A DNA stretch of 64,000 bases from Enchytraeus crypticus. Taxonomy: Eukaryota; Annelida; Clitellata; Enchytraeida; Enchytraeidae. The stretch lies in assembly GCA_905160935.1 (NCBI GenBank), contig CAJHZI010000649.1:558001-622000 (forward strand). The letters run 5' to 3'. Position numbers and translations under genes: made by a program. Each line of letters opens with the position of its first letter. Position 1 is the first letter of the stretch. The notes below the pieces were generated by a model. The model saw only the letters and a program-made list of their open reading frames with translations. It made no database searches and had not been told where the DNA came from. Below are positions 35,756 through 49,000 of the stretch, in pieces.

Positions 35756-38366
35756 TTACGCATTCTTACGCATTCGCAATACGATTAAAATCAGAATTTT
35801 GTAACATACAATTAGAAAAATGGAGCTCATGAAAACCAGTGGAATCCAGAACATAAGAACAGTTTCTAGGACATTTATAACCATAGCCAAAGATCTGACG
35901 GGACCTCTAGGAATATATTCTGCTGCTTCGAATCCAGCTCGCACGAGGTTTATCCCTCCAACGATCAACAGTGCCCCTATGGAAGCGCTTCCGGCCATGT
36001 TGGCTCGACGATCCTTGTAGGGCTGCACAAGACTGTGGTGACAAAATATTGCGAAAGTGACGATCATCATCGCTACGATTCGTACAAGACTCTGGTTGAC
36101 GAATGTAAATAATAAGACAAAGATTGTTCGACGGAGGATCATAAAACCGGCCCAGCAAACGCGGCAACCAAACCAGGGTATGGTCATTTCTCTGAAAGGA
36201 CCTTCGAGGACACCTGCCACTGTTAGAGCTGAAGCGCTTATTTGTTCTTTCTGTGTACTGGAAATGTCCTTTTTGGCTGAATGTTCCTGCCATTTGCAAT
36301 TTTCTGGAGCCCAATGTTCTTCTTGTGAGTTGTAAGGAACGAACATCTTTTCCTTGAAATCGGAATTTATATCTGATGTGTCAAGCATATTGTTATTTTT
36401 ACTGTTATGCTTAGGCGAAGATTGCATTTCGTTATCGTTAGTGACCGATTTCAGTTTTTGGCGTCTCTCACCTGCTTTTGGGCGATCATATTTCTCCGGA
36501 CAACACCTTGAGGAAAGCGAAAGCAGAAAAATTCTGAACAGAAATAGTGGGGGGAAGAGACAACCGGCAAAAAAAGAGCAGAGGGAAATTCTTCCAGTTT
36601 TAAGAAGTCTTGCACCGAACAATAGGACAACTGGAAAGAGTATGACGCATCCAAATGTATACGCCATTACTCCATACTGCCAGGATTGATAGCATTCTGT
36701 CTCCCCATCGATAAAGAGGACATTGACTCCTCCCACCTCTACGCAGTTCAGCAGAGTGAAGGCAGTCTCTGCCAGTCGCTGGTAGGTGAAGAGCAGAGCA
36801 AGGATAAACCCGTTTGACAGTCGACATAGAAAAGTTCGGCTCCGATCATCCGAAACAGTATCAGATTTATCACAAGACTTTCCCAAAAGACGATTTTTGA
36901 GAAGCCCAACATTGTATAGAATGTAAAGGATTCCAAAAAGTACCAGGCAATACGGTACCACGACGGTTTTACAGAGAAGTTTCTCTGATGGAGACATTCC
37001 AACAAAGAGGCAAACGTTGTCTACGAAATGCGATACTTCTAGACGAAATTGGAACAAACCAAGAAGAATTTTCTTAAGAGCCATTCGCGTGTTTGACTCA
37101 TCATCCTGGTCTAATGTTTTTATATGAAACAATGGAGCGTCTTGGAAATAGTACATAATCATGACCATAATTATGGAACCGATGTCCACTGATTGTGGTC
37201 GCATCCTATTCTCAGTTTTATTTAAGTGATCACCGGGCACGCAATCTTGGTTGTTTTCAACCAATTGACGGCAATATTTAGGTATTGATAACTTCGTGTT
37301 GGACTCCAATGTTTCCGGTTCATCGTCGCATTTTGTTAAATGTTTATCATTTGTACATCTTATGAGCGATTCACTTTGCGCTAGGATCATATTATCATTT
37401 CCATAAACATATGGGCTTACAAATGGGATTTGTCCGTCGTCGATATCTGTGCTACAGGATTCCAATTCCTTGGTGCTGCTTAAACCGGCTAAATGGCTCA
37501 TGCATGTATCTTCCACAGAATCGTTTTTGTAGCTTTGTTCAGCAATTTGATTATTAAAGAGATCTTCACTATGTTGAGACTCTTTGAAATTTGAATCTGA
37601 GACTTCACTTTCATCCAGACGACTTTTTCTTGGAATGTCAAAATGGTCCTGCGAAATATTATCCATCTCCATAATGAATCGACAGCCACAGCTTTTGTCT
37701 TGGTCCAGAGTTATTTCCGTTGGGCAATATTTGCTTTCTTTAGCAACTGAACCTTTCACTACATCATATCCACCATTATTTTCGACTGTATTCAAGCTTA
37801 CAGCAGATGCTCTTTTGCTATGCAGCACTGCTTCCGATGTGATCTCTACCCTCCTGTCACTCATTGCGCATATACTACTGGGGTCCATGTTCGCGTTCGT
37901 CTGTATTTCACCACACAAATTCCTGTCACTTAGTGACTTCCAGTCGTTTTTATTATCCAGAACACTGGCACAATACTCAATTTTTTCTTCATGCGCTTTC
38001 TTGTAGCTTCTTTTGCAGGGAATATAATAATCCTGACAAGAAAATATAAACTCCCTCAAATTTTTCTGATAAAACAAGAACAAGGCGTAGAGAACTCCCA
38101 GCAGCAGCGTCATGACACCAATTCCCACTACACTGCACGAAGAATCGTTAACGCAGCGTTTAGCAAAGAACGCTTCTGTGTATCCCTCTGAGCACCTCCC
38201 GCAGAGTCTTCCCTCTCGCTGGAAGGCACAGGCATGGAACGAGGAGCATTCGTTGGCCTCAGGAGGGCAGCAATGACCCCTGGGACAAACCTGAAACTTT
38301 ATTCTCCCTGCCGGATACTCGAAGCCCCAAAAGTTTGGCAGTGACGTGATAACTCCTCTCTCGCAC
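35756..38366 (-). CDS. Beta-helix gene exon 5 (Cys-rich end and membrane domain)
   Basis: Residues 684-1553 and stop. Begins [20 protein letters not shown], then [29 protein letters not shown]-like Cys pairs, then TM1 ([19 protein letters not shown]). After a loop rich in Ser, Asp and Glu come [76 protein letters not shown] and [15 protein letters not shown]. Acceptor TTTTCATAG|GTGC. An apparent start at 38128 is only a GTG inside the frame. Confidence 0.9.
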
Positions 38367-40859
38367 CTATGAAAAATGCAAATAAACGTCTAGAAGTGTA
38401 AAAATCCAAATTAGGTTTAATTAGAACTATAGATGATAAATCGGTATAAAATTTGGCCGCGTAGCATCAAATTAGAACTCAATCTATTGTACGCTGACAA
38501 TAATAATTTTCACCTAGGTGAAATTGGCATATTGCTGATCGTATTACGGATGGGATAATGATTTGACCTAATCCAATATCAACCTTCTCGTAAGCTTCGT
38601 ACTTCCGATACCAAACTGCTCAAAATTCCTAATATTCTGACTTCGTCAGGTAGACGTTCATTTTCTTTCTCCGCTCCTACTGTTTGGAACTCTCTGCCTC
38701 CTGATCTTCGCTCATGTTCTACTACTTCCACTTTCCGTTGTAAGTTGAAAACACATCTCTTCCCACCATATATTTTATTTCATCTTGCCTGACTGTTTTT
38801 TTGATCACCGGACCGGCACTTTTTATGATCTTTATTTCTCTTCAGCACGTGTTTTTTCAGATCGTTTGGGGTGAATCGATTTGTAGTGACATGTGATGGG
38901 GGGATGTCCCTGACATCATCCTTGTATGAGGAAACGGACGTTAAACCTTTATTATTATTATGTTGAAGGTTCCCCGTACAGATGGGTAGATGCAATCCTA
39001 TCCCAATGCTGATATAATTTACATATGCATGGCTGAAACTGAAATAAAAATTTGCTTTAATCCTTATGGCCCAACTAAATAAACAATTTAATTATTACTT
39101 CAAATGTTCACACTAATGTGCTACTATACGATTGTTGAGTCTTTAGACTTATACAATATTCTTTGTACATATACATGTTACTAAAATCTATGCGTTTCAA
39201 ATTTATTGCAGTCTAAATAATTTGTAAAACACTTAAATTAAGTAGGCTTATTATTGTAGAGAATATCGTCAAACTGCATCTAAATATTTTCTAAATAAAA
39301 CAACTCTATTTAATTTAACCATTGTCAGTGCCGCATTGATATGCTAAGATTAGCAGAACAATATCTTATGATGAAAATTAAATATTTACTTTGTTTCATT
39401 CTGATATTATACATGTACAATAAAATATAGACAAATAAATATTGCTGCCATTAACAGCAATATATACGTAGATACAAGGAATACTCGATTGATATGAATA
39501 CCGCAATTGGTGTAAAGTACTGAATGTTTTATATACATTAGTTATAAAACACTCCGATTATTCTAACGAGGTTGATCAAATCATACCTTCCTCCATACGG
39601 GCAGTTGTAGCATGCTATATCATCGTACTGGTAAATCCCGTGGAATGTCGTATCCGGTGTGGACCCGTTAAACATGAGAGTGAAGTAATATGCAGGGGCA
39701 GTCTTATCCAATCTGTAGGTCATCCTACCTCTATCCAAACTGTACTTGTTCCTCGGACATGAATCGCAATAGTAGCCCAGCTGATCATACATGTAGGAGG
39801 ATCTCCTCAGTCCAACGTCTGGCGCTACCTGGAGAAGTAAATAATATGATAGTTTAAGAAATATCGCACCTTAAAATGGTTGCATTGAATTATAACGCGC
39901 ACTATCATCATCACCATCTTCCCTTAAATTCTTGTTTAACCAGGGTCGTGATAAGAATAGACTGATCCATTCGTTTTAAGTCTTTTACAGCAATTTCTGG
40001 AGCCATTCACCAACCGAATCCCCTTTCTGTTTTTTGGTTTGGGTCTTGTTTTTAAAACGCGCACTAATACTGATATATAATATTTGTTATAAACTACAGT
40101 ATAATATTGAAATCTCTACATGAGTTTTGGAGTTAAATATCTAGTTGCAAGTATTGCGAGTGTTAACGATTTCCCGAATTAGTTAGGATGGGAATTTAAC
40201 TCGTTAGAGTTCTCATATGTCGACATGAAGAGGAAAGCTGAAGACAGAGAGGAGTGGAGGCGTAGGCCTAATATACGATGGACCTGCCAGTAGGCAGTGC
40301 ACTAAGAGAGAGAGATATCATCACAGATGATCATTTCACTAGAGAGTGTAAATAAATGCTGTTTATTTTTATCAACTATTTAGTAAGTGCAGTATTGAAT
40401 TGTTTGACTTCTATTAATTAAAGTATGTGTGAGCAACTTTGAAAAAATTCGGAGTTAGTTTGGGTACGAAACAGTTAGAGGAGAGATTTAATGATGAAAT
40501 TTAGTGGTCTCCATAATTACATCCAGACCTGAGCTGATTATTACTGGCCATTTTTAGCGTATTACCGCACAGAGCTCAGGCTCTTTTGTGGTAGCCATCT
40601 TCATATTACTTGTTTGTCAATTTAATGACTGATAAATATGTTTCACTTACTTGTTAAATTTGTGCTGAGATAAACAAATAAACGATGTTTGCACTAACAC
40701 AATTTTAAAAATATTGGCCTACATTCTCTAATTGTCTACAGCAAAAAGATATACGTGTATGTCTGCATAAGAAACACGCTCTCTTAAATCTTCCCTAAAA
40801 TTCGAAATATCTAATATTGAATATCCTTTAATATACATGTATATATATATCTATCTATA

Positions 40860-40892
<33 letters not shown>

Positions 40893-43800
40893 GTATTTAT
40901 GTATATATATATATATATATATATATCTATACATATATATATATATATTTACATGTGTATATATACATGTATATGTAATTATGTATGTATATACATGTAT
41001 ATATACGTAAATATACATGTATATAATCATATTATACTCATGTATGTCATATACTAAAGACATTTACTTTGAGTGAGGTGGTATTCACTACGATGAGCCG
41101 ATGACCACTCTGACAGAGGATGGACAAGTCCCTCACGAGGGCTGACCAGGGCTGACCGCTGTGTTGTATGATCGACCCGTGGTCAGCAGAGGAAGAGACG
41201 ATGACGCGGAGTCCATTCAGCACCAGATGACCTGTGGAGAATATGACGTCACCCTGTTCTGCTCTCAGTTCTTCAGATGGTCCGTTGGTAAACAAGCTGT
41301 CGGTGATTTCCAAAGTGCTGCAGGAATTAATAAAATGGGCTAATTTAGTTCTAGTTTGAAAACGAAATGCTGTGCTAAAATGTAAGGCAAACGAATAGTG
41401 AAACTATCTCTCTCTCTTTCTTACTAATGTTATAACAAGTAGTTGGTTCAAGGTATATATTCCTAACGATAGTATGCTTTCTCACTCACCATATCACTCA
41501 CATAGATCAGCAAGTATATCAAGCGGTATAGGCTATGACTTTACCATAACATATCATATAAGTTTGGGCAATGTCGTGTTTGAAATAGTGGGAGCAATTA
41601 ACTATAAATAGTCTCCTCCTAAATATTTTACTTCATATTTAGTCGTCTAATGCAACTGTTACAAAAATATGAAAATTGCACGGGCTGGAATTGGAATTGG
41701 AATTGGAATTGGAAGGACACTTGCCTGATAAGCAAGAGCCAAAGGTTCGAAACATCGCCGGATCGTATCTATACTACTTTTAGAAAAACAGAGGTTAAAC
41801 GTAGCTCAGTAACCTAAATATGGCTAACCTGTTTTCATCGACGTAAATGGCGCCTCCGGACTTTCTTGCCGTATTGTTTAAGAATCTAGAATTCTCGATT
41901 GTCAGCTGGCCAGATTGCACTCGTATCGCTCCACCCTTTCCCAGGACCATCATGGTTCCCTTGAACATTTCTGTAGATAAGACAAATTCGTCTGGTCCCG
42001 TCCCTGGCCTAACCTCGTCGTTGTCATGATCCACGTGAGCATCAAGTCTCCAAAAGCCTCCAGCGTTGCTCTCGAATGAGCAATTAGTTATTATTCCTTG
42101 ACCCCCGAGGTACAGAATGGCAGCCGCTGCCTGAACTACAACATTTTGACGGAATATAGAATGTGATATGCGGATATCAGTACTAGTAGTTCCTTGGACT
42201 GTCAGAGCGCGTTCATTGTTGGAAAATATACTGCGAGTAATCGAACAGTTGATCTTATTTGAGTTGAAGAATTTCAGTCTAAGAGCCGAATTGTAAACGT
42301 TAAGCACTGAGTCTACAGGATTCCAGTAAAACTGGTTCTCGAATGTACAATCTTCTATTCGGATGATTACTTCATTGGGTACATTCGCCAATTCCAAGTA
42401 AAGACCTCCAATGACTGCCCTGCGGCTTAAATCATTAGAGATAAGTACCTTCACTATCGTTATAGTAGATACTTGATGCAGATTTATAACTAATTTACTT
42501 TGAAAATACTTTCCTCCAGTAACATGAATGCTATCGGCACGGCCAAATATTTTGAGTGATCCCGTGGGGGAGCACTGGGAAAGAGAGCATACAGTGTCAC
42601 CTTGAAATGACGCATTGGATATATTAATAGTAAGAGGAAGGTGTCGGCCTGCTTCTTCAGATTCTGCACCTGAAATTGTTTGGCTTGGTGTCGGATGATT
42701 GACAATAGCTAACGTTGACTTAAAGAAACTGGAATGCCTAATTTCAGCGGAAGTGTTTCTTACGATAATGTCCACGGAATTAACTCGGATGTTTGTCAGT
42801 ATTACTGACAATCCTTCGCGAGTCCCTATAATTTCTAATTTGGGATTTTTGGCCGCGTCACTATTTATAAATCCAGACGAAATCGTACTTGCTGCATAAG
42901 ATGAAAATTGTGTTAGATTTCTACTGATCAGACGGTGGGTCTCAGTTTGACAGTTTTCAGACGAATGTAGATGCAAAGTGACGTCGGTTAGAATTTTTTC
43001 TGATTTCTCAAGTACATAGTCATTCAATAATATGTGCCCAACGTTAGCGAGAGCGAGAGGAACCGTTTCTACTATTTTGAATGTTGAATTTTCTACTAAG
43101 TTCCTTTCCCGTATACCTAGATCTCGTCTAGATGACCGATCAAGATCAGAATCTGGATGATCCACTCCGGTCGAATCCATTGGTATCCGAACCTGCGACA
43201 CTGCATAGGTAAGACTGGAGCATGGAAGATTCCCGGGCAGACCACATTTCACAAAATCTCTACCCCTACTGCCGGAAACGCATCTTATATTACCAGAACT
43301 TTGGGTTGAGGAAATGTCTTCCGAGTGAATGATGGAAGCTAAAGAAAAACACATGACGAGTAAATACAAACTGCAACTGATTAGCTCAAATGATATTAGA
43401 TTTTATTTGTTTCACAAACTTTTACACACTTTTTCATTTTATTGCACTAGGAAACATTTTTTAGCATTTATATTTCTGTAGAGACGTTAATTAAATTTAA
43501 AAATAGACCAGCATTTCTTAATATCTAACTACTTTCCATATATCGATAATGCTTAAAATCTCAGCAATACAAAAATCTTTCTATATAAAGCTTTTCATTA
43601 GAAGTACCATGAAAATATGTCATTACAAACAGTAATACTAATATATCTCAACAATCCAACAATAATGGATTCAATAAAAAGCACACACGTTAAACACGGT
43701 ATAACATAAATTAAGATTAACCAAACATATCTCGGCTATTTTTATTCCAGCCTGAACAGTGACGATATAGATATCAGATTACTAATACCAAATCCATTAC

Positions 43801-46043
43801 ATTAATTTAGATTAATAAAATTTTATCAATAACGGTCTTTATAGCGATTGTTACTGATAAACATTTATTTTGAAACAGTTAACGTTTACTTTCTCAACTA
43901 AGAAAAATGTCATGGTAATATTATTTAAGCAGCCATGCATCATTCATTTGTGCATGTGTCTGTTGTTTTACTGTAATCATTAAAGATTTCTTCTGGCTCA
44001 TCTGGAATGACAAGAAAACAACCTGAAACTTTGTAGTTGGTTATTTTAAAGCGAGCACTAATCGCAGATTGTCCGCCCACTCGCCGTTAAACAGGTCCGA
44101 GTAGTAAATACCAGATAATCCGCTCCTGACGACAAAATTTATGACATGAATATTTTGCTCTAGTTAACTGTCATAAATTAACCACGAGATACATCATGAA
44201 ATCTATTACATGTCATTTATCATTTGTAATTTGTCATGTCATTTATTGCATCTTATAATTTTTATTTCAACGTTTTGTTTGGTTTTTGTTATTCATATTT
44301 GTCGGTGTGAATATATTACAAGAATCATCTTCGATCTCTGTTTGGCGTACACTGGATCATTCTCTCCAATTTTCTTCCTAAACTGATCTCGACCACGTCA
44401 AGGTCATCATTATCCGCTAGCTTGAATCTTATATCTTATATAATTAAGTCTTTATTATGTTTATTTAAGTAGTGCTTATTTTCCACAAATTTCTTCAATT
44501 TATTTATTAATAATCTAAGATCAACATCTAGATTACTAATAAATAAATTTAAATTCAATAATTTCTGCTTTTCCTAAAAGAGTATTTTCATTTATAGTCT
44601 CAACATATCCAATTAAATATTTTTCCTCATGATTTCACTTTAAGGAATATCTTTTGTTCTTTCATAAAATTTTTCATTTTTAATGTGTATGGATGTTTAA
44701 CAGATTTCGCAAGGATCATTGTATTTAAATTATACGAAGGTCAAAACTATACAGCTTCAACGGAGTATATAATCTTTCCATTCCACATTGTTCTGACAAT
44801 TAATTAATTCTGATAATTAATTAATTACTTCACATTTATCAATCAGTTAATTAATTCTAATAACTAATTATAACGACCGAAGCTTATTACATACAGTTTA
44901 GGAGCTATTTAAGTTCACTTATTTGAAATTTGCAATAATCATTAATTCATTTTTTTGAGTTTTCATTTATCCACTGTTTAGTTAATCGTATCAGTCAGAG
45001 AGCGCATTTATCCTGGTTCACGATTAGTCTCTCAGGGAAATAGATATCACTCCAATTCTTTTCACATTGAAAGTAAATTAAAAACTAAGAAAAATTATAT
45101 ATCTCAATTGCAGTAAATCAAAAGCAGCTTCTTTGCCCTAATTCAATTATAACGCTCAGTTTTCTATTCAAAAAATTTGTTGTTTATAATAGATAGATAA
45201 AGTTAAAACTTTCCCTATCCGCTGCACATAAAGTATAAGAGAACGGAAAGGGAAGCATTGTCCTAGATAGGCTTATTTCTCGAAGGACGTAGCTTTTTCC
45301 CAATGTGTGCTACGAACTCTTCCACCAAACTAGTCATCAATCAACCGAGCTTCGTCAGTCTGTCTAAAAGATTTTCTCTTAGTTTATCACAGGTTCGTTA
45401 ATAATTCTAATCTTTATCAATATTTGTCCCATTCTTCTGCTTGCCAAGTCTTTTTTCTGAAAAAAGTTCCTACTAGATTGAAGGGATTTTCAAATCAAAG
45501 GGTTTCCTAAAATTTAATATTCAATCAATTGATGGTAGTGAATTTTTATAATAAAAGGTAAGCAATATAAATGCGTTTTGCGATCTTCTGTTATTTGGCG
45601 AAAGTTTCTTAGTAAAACTTGTCACTACACTCTAGCATCGACAATCAGCAGGGAATTTAATCAGTTCAATTCATCTCAATATCGGTCATTTAAATTATCC
45701 TGGCGTTAATTGCAGCTCTACACACAGAGCTATTGTAACATCAAAGCCAATCTATTAAGCGTAATACAATCAAACAAAGCTTCAAAAGCAGTTTATCATC
45801 TGACAACCGCATCAATGGCTTCATATTCTTCTCATTCCGCAACAATAAATGTCCTTCCACTTAAGATTACTACCCATAGTCGCATCAGAGAAGAAGAATT
45901 ATTATCATCATCCTATGGTTGAAGGCGGTGGACGATAATTGAGTTTTTTATCATATCTTACTCCTGTCTCGAAACTTTTTCGCATAATATGTCATGGATA
46001 TTACGTACGGTTGGCTGGAATTATTTCTTCGGAAATTCACTGT

Positions 46044-46074
<31 letters not shown>

Positions 46075-49000
46075 TAGGGAGAGAGAAAAGGGAGCTGGAT
46101 GTGTTGTAACAGCTATAGGTATGAATGTTAGCATTTTCTCCCATAAACTGAAAGTTCCAATTTCTTCCGTTAAATTACCCATCAGCTTGCTAATTTAATA
46201 CAAAGAAACATTCAAAATAAAAGTTAGCCATATACTCTAATTCTAACACAAAATTCCTTTACGTTTCTCATAATTGTTTACAATTCTTTGAACAATAGTT
46301 GACCTAGTTAAAACATCCTTTTTTTCGATTGAAAACACGTCGCTGACCGCAAGCGGAGTAAACGACTAGAAGATTCATGCTCCCACCCCCCATCCCCCTT
46401 TCAGGCTCCAACCATTGGATCTCTTGTTGGTAGGATCGATTATAGAAGTAAGCCAATCCAATAACCACAGAACTACGCCTGCAGAATATATCTTCGTGCA
46501 TGTCTTATACAGTGTGTCTTAAGGCACTACACAGCAGTGTGCAGTAAGGCTCTATACAGTGTGCGCTTAGGCGCTATACAGTGTGCCTTGATAAAACAAT
46601 AACGGGGAAAAACACTGGCTTTAACTCCCACCAATTAACGGGAAGCTAACTCTATGGTTTCTGATGATGCGAAAATTGGATTTTGCTCTAGTTTTTGCAT
46701 CACTATTCACTAATTAGTAAGAAATAAAGTGAGAAATCAGTCAATGATTTCTAATCACCTCATGCTAGTTCAACTAGATACAATGAATGAAAGAAATACT
46801 TGCAAAAGCTGAAAACTGGTTTTTGTGAATGCAACCAATAAACGTATTACACCTACAACGTATCCGTCTAAACTAATGCAACTTCTCTTTTACAATTATG
46901 TGTTTATCATAATTGCTGTCAACATGCCATCGAAGATCTTTACATTTATGCATTCACGTTGAAGCAATTTATTTAAAACTGAAGAAAAACTGAATAGAAC
47001 TAATAAGATAGTAGTACGCAATATTTTTAGTTCTTGGCAGAACAATATTTCATGGTAAGATACTCCAAGCACGAATGCATGATTCGTCTTCGTTAACTGA
47101 AGTCCACGGTGCTTCTTGAAAGTAAATATATCAGGAGCATCTTTATGCAGCCAGACTAACTGTAAGGGAAGCTCAAACTCTGCTGTGTCTTTTTTTATTT
47201 AACTAGTCGAAAACAGATAAATTTAAGCCTTTATCTTTCTTCATGATTAAACCTAAAACACTCAGCTTGATATTCCGGCAGAAATTAGAAATGTATTGAG
47301 AACTAACTTACAAGAACTAAATTCGACATCTGGTAAAGTCCAATTATATAATAAATACTTACGTAATTCTATAGATTATTATATAAAATTTTAATTAATT
47401 ATATAACTATTATTATTATTATTATTATTATTATTGTTGTTGTTGTTGTTTTTGTTGTTGTTGTTGTTATAGTTAGTAATAATAACAATATGATTACTAT
47501 TATTAATATTATAATATTATTATTATTATTATCATCATCATTTATGGCCGCATTAATAACACGAACTACCTCATCTGTTAATACTCATTAATTCCCCCTA
47601 TTTCTGAGCATAAAGGCAATCCTTGAGATTTTCTTCTGTCGTGCATTATACATTTTCTACTATTAGAACTTGGAAATAAATGCAAGAAAATACCAGAAAC
47701 TGGCCAGAGTAACCAATTTGCTATCCTCATGGGATTTTTATTTATTGGCTCTCTAATGTTAAAAGCAGTCTCCATTTAACTGCTGAAGTATCCGGTATTT
47801 TTAAACATCTCTATAGAGGACGTCTTTATGTTGTCTTGAAGAGAATGTTGCGTAATAGAGACAGACTTTGTCTATCCAGTCTGAATGTGACTGAAATGCT
47901 CCATCTAAAACCAAGGTTTACCTTTCCACCATCTTTTAATAAAAACCACAATAATTTTTCTATAAAAGCTCCATATTCTTAGTATAAAAATAAGTATCTA
48001 ACTCTTCCTCTTGATTAGGTAACTTAGGAGCTTTTATTAACATGATCACTTATTCTTCTCTGACCTTTGTATCTTTTTCATTTGTTAATGTTTCTTTGTT
48101 CATCTCAGAACAGATTATACAAGCAATAGGAACGTACATGTATTCAGATAAACACGCAAGCAATGCGAATGAGGCTACCATAAAAGAGCGAGAATGCGTT
48201 AATACCATAATTAGCAGTCAACCAAGTCTACTAAAGTCTGAAATACAAAATATTTGTAATACACTACCAAGTATAGTAAAACCGTTGGAAGCCATACAAT
48301 TGAATATTTTCAAATTAAAAATTAGTCTAATGATCAGACACTTCAAAGTGAAAACTCAAAAGAATTTTTTTAATGTATTTACAGTAGAAATTATCAAAAG
48401 TAAACGTAGTTCATATCTATAAAATCGCAAAACTAAATAAAATAAACTTTAAGGTGAGAAAAATGAAATGAAACAAATGTAGTGTCTAATTAACTAGTAC
48501 AACTAATTAACTTCATTTCTTAATTGATTAAAATGGACACACATTTCTAAAGAATTAGATGAATATTGCAGTACTAAGTATTCATAGAGAAATAAACTAA
48601 TTTAATACATTATCTAATTTACTTAATAATAATCTAATTTAGTAAATAACCTAATTTAATAAACAAACTAATTTAATAAATAAACTGCTTTCATAAACTA
48701 ATTTAATAAATAAACTAATTTAATAACTCTTTCATCATGTTTCGTTTATAGTTGAATGATTATACATTTTATACCTTTAATATAATAATATCAGTACCAC
48801 TTTTTCATAGCTTAATATTAAGGATAGTATTGAAGTTGAATATATATAATTTACTGTTTTAGAGGAGCCTAAGCAGGTTTTAAGAACTGTTTCCAACCTA
48901 TTTATTTTCTTAAAAGGCGAATAACATGGATGCTGAGGATTTATACTTATATTTATCAGATCATTAGAGATAGATAGAGAAAGAGAAAAGTGTGTGCGAG

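Noticed and set aside
35907-36335. 135-aa and 92-aa frames over the membrane-domain exon
   Set aside because: Shadows of the beta-helix gene's last exon in other frames. Other shadows at 36354-38191 are rejected for the same reason.
38128-38128. Independent gene starting inside the membrane-domain exon
   Set aside because: The apparent start is a GTG. The frame runs upstream through Cys-rich coding to a good acceptor at 38366 with the right phase.
48042-48422. 126-aa frame in the long intron
   Set aside because: No motif or signal I can trust. A faint LINE-tail resemblance is too weak to call.
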